From NCBI GenBank assembly GCA_023251135.1, contig JAHEZJ010000017.1, positions 13,211 through 77,210 of the forward strand: a DNA stretch of 64,000 nucleotides. Direction: 5' to 3'. The DNA comes from Flavobacterium sp. Lineage in GTDB: Bacteria > Bacteroidota > Bacteroidia > Flavobacteriales > Flavobacteriaceae. Every line of letters starts with the position of its first letter. The first letter of the stretch is position 1. The notes beneath the pieces were generated by a model. It saw nothing but the letters and a program-made list of their open reading frames with translations. It was not told where the DNA came from and did not search any database. The position numbers and the translations under genes are program-made. Positions 1-8,575 of this stretch are shown here, piece by piece.

Positions 1-1
1 T

Positions 2-1618
2 GGCTATCTGGATGATATTAAGGAAAGTTTTGTACAAAACCGCAGAGTTTTAGCTGTTTTGGCCATGTACCGCCGAAAAGTGAAAGGTTCTATTTTAGGA
101 AGCTCAAAAACCGGAAGTATTGCTTATATCGAACCTGAAGCTACTTTAAAATACTCAAGAGAACTGGCAAATCTGGAATACGAAGAGAAAGAAGAGATTA
201 CCCGAATTTTAAAGCAGTTGTCGAACGCGATTCGACCGCACTTACCTTTATTAATCGAGTATCAGGAATTTTTAAGTGATATTGATGTTGTTGCCGGAAA
301 AGCAAAATACGCCAATAGAATTAACGGAATTTTACCTGCCATTACCGAAGAGAGAAGATTGTTTTTCAGAGAGGCTTATCATCCTATTTTATACCTGAAC
401 AACAAGCAGAAAAACGAAGTTACGCATCCTCAGACCATTGAATTAAAGCAAGATAACCGAATTATTGTTATTTCGGGACCAAATGCGGGGGGAAAAACAA
501 TTTCCTTAAAAACAGTTGGTTTGTTGCAATTGATGTTGCAATCGGGAATGTTAATTCCGGTTCATGAGCGAAGTGAAACATTCTTGTTCGACAGAATTTT
601 AACGGACATTGGGGATAATCAATCCATTGAAAATCATCTAAGTACCTACAGTTACCGTTTAAAAAACATGAATTACTTCCTGAAGAAGTGCAACAAGAAA
701 ACCATGTTTTTGATTGACGAATTTGGTACCGGTTCTGATCCAGAATTGGGAGGAGCTCTAGCAGAAATATTTCTCGAAGAATTTTACCACCGTGAAGCTT
801 TTGGAATTATTACCACGCATTATTCTAACCTAAAAATTCTGGCCAACGAATTGCCTTATGCGACCAATGCGAATATGATGTTTGATGAAAAAACATTAGA
901 ACCGATGTACAAGTTGGCATTAGGACAGGCCGGAAGTTCATTTACTTTTGAAGTGGCACTGAAAAACGGAATCCCTTTTGGATTGATTAATCGCGCCAAA
1001 AAGAAAATCGAAGTGGGTAAAGTTCGTTTCGACAAAACCATTGCTACACTTCAGAAAGAACGTTCTAAGCTTGAAAAAACATCTCTTAATTTAAAAGAGG
1101 AAGAAACCAGGGCTCGTGAGGAAAGCAAAAAGATGGAGAACATTAATGTAAAAATCAAGCAAAAACTGGAAAGCTATCAGGAATTGTACGACAGTAACCA
1201 AAAGACGATTTACATTGGGCAAAAAATAGAAGATATTTCAGAGAAATACTTTAATAATAAGAATAAAAAAGAGCTTATTGGCGAGTTTTTGAAAATTATA
1301 GAAATTGAAAATTCAAAACGTAAAAAAGCTACTCCGAAAGAAGTCAAGGCTATAATCGAAAAGAAAAAAGAAGTAATTGCCGAGATTACGGTAAAAGTGG
1401 AAGAAATTCGAAAAGAGAAAAAAGAGAAAAAACTTAAGCCTGTAATCGAAAAACCAAAACCAATTTTAAAAGTTGGTGACAGAGTCAGAATGCTTGACGG
1501 AAGATCTGTTGGAAGTATTGATGCCATCGAAAAAAATAAGGCAACTGTCAACTACGGGATATTTACTTCAAAAGTAAGTTTGGATGAATTGGAATTGGTC
1601 GAAGCCGTTAAAAAGTAA
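2..1618 (+). CDS. mutS2: MutS2-family ATPase, 5' end cut by the window edge
   Basis: The frame is open from base 2, so the true start and the N-terminal part lie outside. The 538 residues present hold the middle of the MutS core and then the MutS-type ABC ATPase: Walker A GPNAGGKT near base 475, Walker B and D-loop FLIDEFGTGSDPELGG near bases 710-755, and the switch histidine in TTHYSNLK near 820. A Lys/Glu-rich coiled coil follows (about bases 1040-1440), then a short SH3-like end (VGDRVRMLDGRSVG). MutS2 proteins bind branched DNA or collided ribosomes and do not perform canonical mismatch repair. The C-terminal Smr nuclease domain of Bacillus MutS2 is absent: the gene stops about 45 residues after the coiled coil. 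Family assignment is firm; cellular role is from family knowledge only. Confidence 0.93.
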   Translation, partial: GYLDDIKESFVQNRRVLAVLAMYRRKVKGSILGSSKTGSIAYIEPEATLKYSRELANLEYEEKEEITRILKQLSNAIRPHLPLLIEYQEFLSDIDVVAGKAKYANRINGILPAITEERRLFFREAYHPILYLNNKQKNEVTHPQTIELKQDNRIIVISGPNAGGKTISLKTVGLLQLMLQSGMLIPVHERSETFLFDRILTDIGDNQSIENHLSTYSYRLKNMNYFLKKCNKKTMFLIDEFGTGSDPELGGALAEIFLEEFYHREAFGIITTHYSNLKILANELPYATNANMMFDEKTLEPMYKLALGQAGSSFTFEVALKNGIPFGLINRAKKKIEVGKVRFDKTIATLQKERSKLEKTSLNLKEEETRAREESKKMENINVKIKQKLESYQELYDSNQKTIYIGQKIEDISEKYFNNKNKKELIGEFLKIIEIENSKRKKATPKEVKAIIEKKKEVIAEITVKVEEIRKEKKEKKLKPVIEKPKPILKVGDRVRMLDGRSVGSIDAIEKNKATVNYGIFTSKVSLDELELVEAVKK

Positions 1619-1736
1619 ATTTTGAGCTCTACTCCTGTTTTTAAACCTTTAAAAACTAAAAAAGGAAGCAAAAATTAAAATAAAGCGATTTACGCAACGA
1701 TTTCTTGAAAGACAATTACGAAGATAGATATTTTTC

Positions 1737-1773
1737 AAAAACAGCTTAAATTTAATTTATGAAAGCTGTTTTT
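1737..1773 (+). terminator. Intrinsic terminator after mutS2
   Basis: Perfect 11-bp stem AAAAACAGCTT / AAGCTGTTTTT around a 15-base AT loop, ending in a T run. It lies 119 bases after the mutS2 stop. Confidence 0.7.
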
Positions 1774-1850
1774 GATTTATAAAATTTATTGATTTTGTTG
1801 TTTTAATAAACAAAACTAATACAGGGTAATTGTCATCATTTTTGATATTT

Positions 1851-1871
1851 CCTGAAACTTGAAACCTGAAA
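1851..1871. repeat. Short degenerate repeat, TTTCAAG/TTTCAGG family
   Basis: CCTGAAACTTGAAACCTGAA just before the DCC gene. The same words, in both orientations, recur at 8016-8080 and 12551-12632. Confidence 0.6.
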
Positions 1872-1882
1872 TTTTTAACCAA

Positions 1883-2296
1883 ATGCAAAATCTTCCAAAA
1901 AACAAAAAAATAATCCTCTTTGACGGTGTTTGCAATTTATGCAACGGTGCTGTTCAGTTTATCATCAAACATGATAAAAAAGATAATTTTCGTTTTGTGG
2001 CTTTGCAATCTGAGTTGGGAATTGAAATTTGTCAATATATTGGTGTAGATCCAAATAAAATCGACAGCATTATTTTATACAATCCCGGTGTTGCCTACTA
2101 TCTTAAATCAGCTGCTGCAATTGAAATTGCCGATAACCTGGGTGGAATTTACAGCTTGCTTTCTGTTTTTAAAATTTTACCTGAAAAACTTAGGAATTAC
2201 CTTTATGACTACATTGCCAAAAACCGTTACAAATGGTATGGTAAAAAAGAAAGCTGCATGATTCCAACTGTGGAATTGAAGGCTAAGTTTCTTTAA
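1883..2296 (+). CDS. DCC-family (DUF393) thiol-disulfide oxidoreductase-like protein
   Basis: 137-residue cytoplasmic protein. The hallmark is the N-terminal FDGVCNLCNGAVQFI, i.e. the DxxCxxC motif of the DCC/DUF393 family, followed by HDKKDNFRFVALQS and the usual C-terminal RYKWYG segment. Members are predicted to be thioredoxin-like redox proteins; their substrates are not known. I chose the ATG at 1883 because the upstream in-frame TTG at 1859 lies inside a repeat element. The gene stands alone between two terminators. Family identity is firm, function is not. Confidence 0.88.
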   Translation: MQNLPKNKKIILFDGVCNLCNGAVQFIIKHDKKDNFRFVALQSELGIEICQYIGVDPNKIDSIILYNPGVAYYLKSAAAIEIADNLGGIYSLLSVFKILPEKLRNYLYDYIAKNRYKWYGKKESCMIPTVELKAKFL

Positions 2297-2342
2297 AATT
2301 CAAATTCCAAAATTTTCAAATTCTAAATTCCAAATTCCAATA
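2297..2342. repeat. AATTCCAA-type short tandem degenerate repeat
   Basis: Four to five degenerate copies of AAATTCCAA / AATTCTAA directly after the DCC stop codon. It is one of several intergenic word-repeat families in the window. Confidence 0.55.
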
Positions 2343-2350
2343 TTTAGCGC

Positions 2351-2403
2351 AATCTTTGTCACTTCGACGAAGGAGAAGTCACATTCGCTAATCAACAAAG
2401 ATT
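2351..2403. repeat. REP-like imperfect palindrome
   Basis: Outer arms AATCTTTGT (2351-2359) and ACAAAGATT (2395-2403) are perfect complements. Inside is GTCACTTCGACGAAGGAGAAGTCAC-like structure with the perfect mini-palindrome CTTCG-A-CGAAG. From memory, elements with this CTTCGACGAAGGAGAA core are frequent between genes in Flavobacteriaceae. It carries no coding frame. Confidence 0.55.
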
Positions 2404-2412
2404 TCCTGTAAT

Positions 2413-2455
2413 AAAAAATCCCAAATTCACGATAATTGGAATTTGGGATTTTTTT
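2413..2455. terminator. Bidirectional terminator between the DCC gene and ettA
   Basis: Stem AAAAAATCCCAAATTC / GAATTTGGGATTTTTT with a 10-base loop and T runs in both directions. It serves the convergent DCC and ettA genes. Confidence 0.85.
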
Positions 2456-2475
2456 ATTGAAAATTTTAGACTTTA

Positions 2476-4167
2476 TTATCTAATCAATTTTCTGTATTTC
2501 AAACGTTTTGGAGTTAAATCACCACCTAAACGTTTCTTTTTGTTTTCTTCATAATCAGAGAAACTTCCTTCAAAGAAATATACTTCTGAATCACCTTCGA
2601 AAGCTAGTATGTGTGTACAGATTCTGTCCAGGAACCATCTGTCGTGTGAAATAATTACAGCACAACCAGCAAAGTTTTCCAATCCTTCTTCAAGTGCACG
2701 TAGTGTATTTACGTCCAAGTCATTCGTAGGCTCATCCAGTAAAAGAACGTTCCCTTCTTCTTTCAATGTCATGGCTAAGTGCAAACGGTTACGCTCTCCA
2801 CCAGACAACATTGATACTTTTTTGTTTTGTTCACCACCTCCAAAATTGAAACGTGATAAGTATGCTCTTGAATTTACTTGCTTACCTCCCATCATCACCA
2901 ATTCCTGACCGTCAGCAAAATTTTCCCAAATCGATTTGTTTGGATCAATGTTTGAGTGTGACTGATCAACGTAAGCAATTTTTACAGTTTCACCAACTGA
3001 AAATTCCCCGCTGTCAGTAGCCTGCTCTCGCATAATCATTTTGAAAATGGTAGATTTACCAGCACCGTTTGGTCCAATGATTCCAACAATACCTGCTTGT
3101 GGCAAAGTAAAGTTCAGATTGTCATATAGTAATTTGTCTCCAAAAGCTTTGGCTACATTTTTTGCTTCTATAACATTCGTACCTAAACGCGGACCATTTG
3201 GAATGTAGATTTCCAAGTTTTCATCCAGTTGTTTTTGGTCTTCATTTAATAATTTGTCGTAGTTCTGTAAACGGGCTTTTTGTTTAGTCTGACGACCTTT
3301 TGCTCCCTGACGAACCCACTCCAACTCGCGCTCTAAAGTTTTTCTTCGTTTAGAGGCAACTTTTTCTTCCTGAGCCATACGGCTTGATTTTTGATCCAAC
3401 CAAGAAGAATAGTTTCCTTTCCATGGAATACCTTCACCTCTGTCTAACTCTAAAATCCAACCTGCAACATTGTCTAAGAAATATCTATCGTGCGTTACTG
3501 CAATTACAGTTCCTGCATATTGTGCTAAATGTTGCTCTAACCAAAGAACTGATTCAGCATCAAGGTGGTTGGTAGGCTCATCCAGTAACAATACATCAGG
3601 CTGTTGCAATAACAAACGACATAAAGCTACACGACGACGCTCACCTCCTGAAAGGTTTTTGATAGGTGTGTCTCCCTCCGGAGTACGTAACGCATCCATC
3701 GCGATTTCAAGTTTGGTGTCAATTTCCCAAGCTCCAAGAGCATCAATTTTATCTTGTAAAGCCGCCTGACGGTCCATTAGCTTGTCCATTTTATCCTGAT
3801 CTTCGTAGTTTTCAGGTAGACCAAACAAATCATTAATCTGATTGTACTCTTCTAGAACAGCCATAGTTTCAGCAGCTCCTTCACGAACAATTTCTATTAC
3901 TGTTTTAGAATCATCAAGAATTGGTTCCTGCTCTAAATAACCAACGGTATAACCCGGTTGAAAAACAACATCACCCTGATAGTTTTTATCAACTCCGGCA
4001 ATAATTTTTAAAAGTGATGATTTTCCTGAACCATTAAGACCTAAAATACCAATTTTAGCTCCGTAAAAGAAACTCAGGTAAATATTTTTAAGTACTGGTT
4101 TGTCTGCTCCCTGATAGGTTTTGCTCAATTTTTGCATTGAGAAAATTACTTTCTTATCGTCTGACAT
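2476..4167 (-). CDS. ettA: Energy-dependent translational throttle protein EttA (ABC-F ATPase)
   Basis: 563 residues, the usual EttA length. Two ABC cassettes: Walker A GLNGSGKSS (about residues 43-51) and GPNGAGKST (about 368-376), with signature motifs LSGGERRR and LSGGERNR and Walker B LLLDEPTNHLD and LLLDEPTNDLD. The linker between them is the Arg/Lys-rich P-site tRNA interaction motif (SSRMAQEEKVASKRRKTLE). EttA binds the ribosomal E site and gates the first peptide bond according to the ATP/ADP ratio. It has no membrane segments, so it is not a transporter. A small membrane-protein gene lies 56 bases upstream on the same strand. Confidence 0.95.
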   Translation of the reverse strand: MSDDKKVIFSMQKLSKTYQGADKPVLKNIYLSFFYGAKIGILGLNGSGKSSLLKIIAGVDKNYQGDVVFQPGYTVGYLEQEPILDDSKTVIEIVREGAAETMAVLEEYNQINDLFGLPENYEDQDKMDKLMDRQAALQDKIDALGAWEIDTKLEIAMDALRTPEGDTPIKNLSGGERRRVALCRLLLQQPDVLLLDEPTNHLDAESVLWLEQHLAQYAGTVIAVTHDRYFLDNVAGWILELDRGEGIPWKGNYSSWLDQKSSRMAQEEKVASKRRKTLERELEWVRQGAKGRQTKQKARLQNYDKLLNEDQKQLDENLEIYIPNGPRLGTNVIEAKNVAKAFGDKLLYDNLNFTLPQAGIVGIIGPNGAGKSTIFKMIMREQATDSGEFSVGETVKIAYVDQSHSNIDPNKSIWENFADGQELVMMGGKQVNSRAYLSRFNFGGGEQNKKVSMLSGGERNRLHLAMTLKEEGNVLLLDEPTNDLDVNTLRALEEGLENFAGCAVIISHDRWFLDRICTHILAFEGDSEVYFFEGSFSDYEENKKKRLGGDLTPKRLKYRKLIR

Positions 4168-4223
4168 ATTATGTTTATTGTTATTAGTTTATTTTTTAAT
4201 TTGATAGTGCAATTGACGGTGAA

Positions 4224-4406
4224 TTAGACCCTTCCTTTCAAAGCGTTAAAAACCCAGGCGATAGAGAAAAAACCAACTCCAACTGCAACAAATCCCCAAC
4301 CGGAAACGTCTCTGTATCTAAAAGCGCCAAGACCTATAAGTAACAATCCCATAAGTACCATTATAAAAGTAGCCCATCCTAAAATGGTATTTTTATTCAT
4401 TCCCAT
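4224..4406 (-). CDS. Small two-helix membrane protein (CAL67264-like)
   Basis: 60 residues with two hydrophobic helices, WATFIMVLMGLLLIGLGAF (about 10-28) and GWGFVAVGVGFFSIAWVF (about 36-53), joined by a short RYRDVS loop. I recall such a protein as a conserved Bacteroidota membrane family named CAL67264; this is from memory and not checked. A near-consensus -7 box (GATATTTG, minus strand, 4451-4458) lies upstream. It sits directly before ettA and may be co-transcribed. Function unknown. Confidence 0.75.
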   Translation of the reverse strand: MGMNKNTILGWATFIMVLMGLLLIGLGAFRYRDVSGWGFVAVGVGFFSIAWVFNALKGRV

Positions 4407-4475
4407 AATTGCGTTATTAGTATTTTAAAAGTAGTATTTTTTTAGAGATGCAAATATCGTGAATTTTCGTAAATC

Positions 4476-6740
4476 TTAGAGCGTTTTTTGTGCAACATAT
4501 TTTAAAATTGTTTTGCACAAAATATCAGGATTTATTGGCTTGTCCAGTTTTTCTAAAATTTTAGCCTTTTGAAAATTATTGCTGCATATATTTTCTGAAA
4601 TGGCTGTCAGGGCTACAATTGGTATTTCAGGTTTTAAACCGCTAATAATTTCTGAGGCTTCAAACCCATCCATAATAGGCATCATAATGTCCATCAATAT
4701 TATGGCGTAGTTTTTTTCTTTTACTTTCTCTATTGCTTCAAGACCGTTATTGGCCACATCACATTTAAAACCTTTGCTAATTAAAATTTTACTGGTTAAC
4801 AGCTGATTTATTTTATTGTCTTCCACTAGCAGAACTTCAATATTTGGGAGCTCCTCTTTTAGTTCCTGATGATTTGCAAAACAGGATTCATTTTGAATTT
4901 CTTTACAAATGTCAAAATCAATTATAAATGAAAAAGTAGTTCCTTTATCCTTTGTAGATTTAACTTCAATCGTACTATTAAAAAGTTCTAAGGTTTTTTT
5001 TATGATAGACAAGCCCAGTCCGCTCCCGCCATAATTAATATTGATTTCAGTGGATTCCTGTATAAAGGGTTCAAATATTTTATTTTGAACGTTTTCTGAA
5101 ATTCCAATTCCTGTATCAGAAATATCAAATTTAACACTAGCTTTATCGTTGTTAACGTTAATCAGTGCTGCTTTCAAAGTTACTTCGCCATTTTTTGTAA
5201 ATTTTGTAGCATTTGTCATCAGCTCCATGATAACCTGAGTGAATCTTATCTCATCACTCTTTAAAGTCTGTGGAATTTTGTCATCAAAATCAAGTAGTAT
5301 GGTATTGTGGTTTGTGGTATTGATTTTAAACATTTCAATAACAGCGGTCAATATCTCTTTAAGATTAACATCTTTAAACTGTAAATTTATCGTATCGTCT
5401 CGTTTTAGATTTTTAAAATCTACTATATTATTAATAAAACCTAAAAGATAATCCGAAGAAAAGTTTAAATTTTTAATATAGTCTTTCTTCAGTTGTTCCG
5501 ATTTTTCGTTTTCAAGTAAATAGGCTGTCCCTCTGATCGTATTTAAAGGAGTTTTTAATTCATGAGTTACCACATCAAGAAAATTATCTTTTATTTTTGA
5601 GGCCTCATTTAACTCTTTATTTATTTTTTCCAACTCTGAATTTTTCCTCTCCAGAATCAAATTAACCCTCATTTTATACTGATAGGCTCTAAATTGAATC
5701 ATGAATAACACGATGAGTATTGTAACTAGCAGCAATGAAAAAAATAGCAGATAATTTTTATAAGACTCACTTACACTTTCGAGCCTGGCTTCATTAATTT
5801 TTCTCCTATTTTCAATATTTTTTATTTTCAAAGTATTATTCAATTTGTTTGACTTTTGAATAAGCCTCATTCTGTATTGATTGAGTCTGATGTACTTTGA
5901 TACTGAAATTTGATAAAATTTTGTTGCAGTTGCCAGATCCCCGGTATTGTAATAATACATTGCCTTTAATTCATTGAGCTTTGCATCATAAGGAACTCTT
6001 CCGTCAGCGTAGGGTACTTGAGTTTTCTCTACAAGTTGCAGATACTTATAAACGCTATCATTTTCTTTCAGGTGGTAATAATCTTCGGAAATGAAGAGGT
6101 ATAAATTGGGAATCTTAAAATTATTCTTCTTCGAGGTATTGCTTTTTTTAATGTTTTCAAGCGAAATCATAGCAAAATCTATCGATTTCTTGTAGTCTTT
6201 ATGAGACTTATAATAGGCTGAAAGGTTATAGTTTATGTTTATATTGTCCTCATTGTTGCCGTATTTTTTTATTAATCGTTGCGCTTTCAAATCATACTGA
6301 TGAGACAATGACTTGCTGCCTTCGTAATATCTTAAATCGCCAAGGGCTTCGTACAATAGTGCCAATTCCCGCTTGTTATGGTGTTTCTTTAAGATTTGAA
6401 AATTTTCAAAGAGATAGGTATTCGGGGTTCCAAAACTTCGTAAATAAGAGATCAGCTTGATACTTTCTCTGTGAAAAAGCAAAAGACCCGCAGTATCTCT
6501 TTTTAATTTTAGAGAAGCTTCTGTTTCATTTAAGATTTTAAGTCCCAAAAGATGATTTTGAACATTCTCCGTTCGGATTAGTTTTTTGATACTATCAATC
6601 TTTGACACTATAGCATCCGGGTTTGTTTTTAAGAGAATTTGAGACTGGGCATAACTCTTAAAAACAGTAGATAGGCAGACAAATAACACAAGAATGACTT
6701 TTATTCTTGTATTGCATAGGTTTAAGGTAGATGGGGTCAC
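4476..6740 (-). CDS. Hybrid sensor histidine kinase with TPR-like sensor and C-terminal receiver
   Basis: 754 residues. N-terminal signal-type helix (VILVLFVCLSTVFKSYAQS), then about 280 residues of helical TPR-like periplasmic repeats, one membrane helix near residues 325-345 (LFFSLLLVTILIVLFMIQF), a short coiled coil, HisKA with phospho-acceptor in VVTHELKTPLNTIRG (near 388), HATPase with DTGIGI and GGSGLGLSI boxes, and a receiver domain with phospho-Asp in ILMDIMMP (near 683) and the conserved Lys in LDKPI. All catalytic residues are present. No separate output gene is adjacent, so the target is unknown. The TPR plus HK architecture is common in Bacteroidota. Confidence 0.92.
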   Translation of the reverse strand: MTPSTLNLCNTRIKVILVLFVCLSTVFKSYAQSQILLKTNPDAIVSKIDSIKKLIRTENVQNHLLGLKILNETEASLKLKRDTAGLLLFHRESIKLISYLRSFGTPNTYLFENFQILKKHHNKRELALLYEALGDLRYYEGSKSLSHQYDLKAQRLIKKYGNNEDNININYNLSAYYKSHKDYKKSIDFAMISLENIKKSNTSKKNNFKIPNLYLFISEDYYHLKENDSVYKYLQLVEKTQVPYADGRVPYDAKLNELKAMYYYNTGDLATATKFYQISVSKYIRLNQYRMRLIQKSNKLNNTLKIKNIENRRKINEARLESVSESYKNYLLFFSLLLVTILIVLFMIQFRAYQYKMRVNLILERKNSELEKINKELNEASKIKDNFLDVVTHELKTPLNTIRGTAYLLENEKSEQLKKDYIKNLNFSSDYLLGFINNIVDFKNLKRDDTINLQFKDVNLKEILTAVIEMFKINTTNHNTILLDFDDKIPQTLKSDEIRFTQVIMELMTNATKFTKNGEVTLKAALINVNNDKASVKFDISDTGIGISENVQNKIFEPFIQESTEININYGGSGLGLSIIKKTLELFNSTIEVKSTKDKGTTFSFIIDFDICKEIQNESCFANHQELKEELPNIEVLLVEDNKINQLLTSKILISKGFKCDVANNGLEAIEKVKEKNYAIILMDIMMPIMDGFEASEIISGLKPEIPIVALTAISENICSNNFQKAKILEKLDKPINPDILCKTILKYVAQKTL

Positions 6741-7001
6741 CGAATTGTTTTATGTAAATAATATTCAGGAAATATAATAAAATTACATTGTCTTTGCTAA
6801 AATTATAGTCAATTAATTATATATTATTATGGTAAATCTCTTATATAATTGTATCTGTTTTGAGTATTTAGTAAAGAAAAAGCCAAATACTCTTCATTAA
6901 TCAGCATTTTAAACAGCTCTAGTTCACAGGAATAAATTAGGGTAAAGGATACATTTAATTCATACAAAGACACTTGCGGTAAAATGTTATCCTTAAATTA
7001 T

Positions 7002-8006
7002 TTAATTAAATATTTTATATAGCATTTCTTTTAATAAATCAGATTGTGGCAATGCATTAGCCCCTACTCCTTTGCTTTTAACATCAACATCACGTAAGGC
7101 TCCTACGATCTGGCTTACTTTACGCATCGGGTAATTTTTTATGGCCAAATCATACTCCTTTAAAAAATAAGGATTTACCCCAATTGCTGCCGCGACATTT
7201 TTAGGATTTTTATCTTTAAGGCCGTGATATTTTAGAAGCTGAACAAAGAATCCAAACACTAATCCTGTTGTCATTACCAGTGGGTATTCCTTCGGATTGT
7301 GTGCAAAATTCTCTGCAATTTTATAGGCTTTCAGCTGGTTTCGCTCCCCTATCGCTTTTCGCAGCTCAAAAACATTATAATCTTTACTAAATCCAATATT
7401 TTCCTCAATATGCTGGGGAGTTATCATGGTTCCTTGCGGTAGAATAATCTGGAGTTTTTCGAGTTCGTTATTAATCTTACTCAAATCGGTTCCTAAAAAT
7501 TCAACCAGCATTGCATTGGCTTTTGGATCGATGGTGTATTTTTTTCCTGCAAGAACACGCTTTATCCAGTCACCAACCTGATTTTCATATAATTTTTTAC
7601 TTTCGTAAACGACTCCTTTCTGAGCGAGTAGTTTGGTTACTTTTTTTCGTTTGTCGAGTGTTTTGTATTTGTAACAAAAAACCAATACGGTTGTTTGCAT
7701 TGGATTGGCGACATAAGATTCGATTTTATCAATTGTTCTGGATAAATCCTGTGCTTCTTTTACAATAACAACCTGACGATCAGCCATCATCGGATAGCGC
7801 TTGGCCGTTGCTACGATATCTTCAACAGAGACATCTCTTCCGTACAAAACGGTTTGATTGAATCCCTTCTCTTCTTCAGCAAGCACATTTTGTTCGATAT
7901 ACTCCGATAATTTATCAATATAATAAGGTTCTTCCCCCATTAAAAAGTAAATTGGTTTTATATCTCCCGCCTTTATCTCATTAACAATTTTTACAACTTC
8001 GTCCAT
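7002..8006 (-). CDS. holA: DNA polymerase III subunit delta
   Basis: 334 residues, typical of HolA. The N-terminal stretch IYFLMGEEPYYIDKL is the delta-family P-loop-like region, followed by VLVFCYKYKTLDKRKK and the clamp-loader collar helices (FGFFVQLLKYHGL). Delta opens the beta clamp in the clamp-loader complex. The gene is divergent from the HsdR-N-domain gene, and a repeat element separates them. An essential housekeeping gene with nothing unusual. Confidence 0.93.
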   Translation of the reverse strand: MDEVVKIVNEIKAGDIKPIYFLMGEEPYYIDKLSEYIEQNVLAEEEKGFNQTVLYGRDVSVEDIVATAKRYPMMADRQVVIVKEAQDLSRTIDKIESYVANPMQTTVLVFCYKYKTLDKRKKVTKLLAQKGVVYESKKLYENQVGDWIKRVLAGKKYTIDPKANAMLVEFLGTDLSKINNELEKLQIILPQGTMITPQHIEENIGFSKDYNVFELRKAIGERNQLKAYKIAENFAHNPKEYPLVMTTGLVFGFFVQLLKYHGLKDKNPKNVAAAIGVNPYFLKEYDLAIKNYPMRKVSQIVGALRDVDVKSKGVGANALPQSDLLKEMLYKIFN

Positions 8007-8015
8007 TAAAATTTT

Positions 8016-8080
8016 GTTTCAAGTTTCAGGTTTTTGCTTATGGTTTCAAAACTTGAAACTTTAAATCAGAAACCTGAAAC
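8016..8080. repeat. Inverted TTTCAAG/TTTCAGG repeat between holA and the nuclease-domain gene
   Basis: GTTTCAAGTTTCAGG at 8016-8030 is mirrored by ACTTGAAACT (8051-8060) and GAAACCTGAAAC (8069-8080), giving several possible hairpins in the divergent promoter region. Confidence 0.6.
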
Positions 8081-8099
8081 TATTTTATATTTTTGTCTT

Positions 8100-8546
8100 A
8101 TGTTAAAACTAAATTTTCCAACATATACTTTCCGATTCAAAAATAGCGAAAATAAAGTGTCTATTTTTGATGAAATCAGGAAAAAATTTATCATTCTTAC
8201 TCCTGAAGAATGGGTTCGCCAACATGTTGTTCGGTTTCTGATGATTGAAAAAAAGTACCCAAAATCGTTAATAAACGTAGAGAAAGTACTTACAGTCAAT
8301 GGCTTGCGAAAAAGATACGATGTAGTTGTTTTTAATTCTGATGGCTCTATACATATATTGGTAGAATGCAAAGCACCCGAAGTTAAAATCTCGCAGGCAA
8401 CTTTTGATCAGATTGCGCGTTACAATATGACAATGCAGGCACGGTTTTTGAATGTCACAAACGGACTTAGTCATTTTTACTGTCAGATGGATTTTGAAAA
8501 TGAAAAGTATCAGTTTTTAAGAAACTTACCGGATTATAACGAATAA
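8100..8546 (+). CDS. Lone HsdR N-terminal-type nuclease-fold protein
   Basis: 148 residues resembling the N-terminal domain of type I restriction R subunits. The motif RYDVVVFNSDGSIHILVECK contains the D...ECK signature of the PD-(D/E)xK fold, preceded by TPEEWVRQHVVRFL. There is no helicase domain, and no HsdM or HsdS gene nearby, so this is not a working restriction system. I chose the ATG at 8100 because the in-frame ATGs further upstream (8034, 8040) lie in the repeat. The divergent pairing with holA is, to my knowledge, common in Bacteroidota and points to a housekeeping DNA role that is not defined. Confidence 0.85.
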   Translation: MLKLNFPTYTFRFKNSENKVSIFDEIRKKFIILTPEEWVRQHVVRFLMIEKKYPKSLINVEKVLTVNGLRKRYDVVVFNSDGSIHILVECKAPEVKISQATFDQIARYNMTMQARFLNVTNGLSHFYCQMDFENEKYQFLRNLPDYNE

Positions 8547-8575
8547 AATAATATTAAAATAAATAAAAATTACTT

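Noticed and set aside
1210..1551. Minus-strand open frame of 113 codons inside mutS2
   Set aside because: Shadow of the coiled-coil part of mutS2; composition is only Ser/Phe/Ile runs opposite Lys/Glu codons.
2609..3769. Plus-strand frames opposite ettA
   Set aside because: They lie wholly inside a complete, conserved ettA and show no protein-like pattern.
8034..8099. Upstream start of the HsdR-N protein
   Set aside because: The extra 22 codons come from a repeat element; MLKLNFP at 8100 is the natural start.
8100..8546. Type I restriction system
   Set aside because: Only the N-terminal domain of an R subunit is present; no helicase part, M or S gene.
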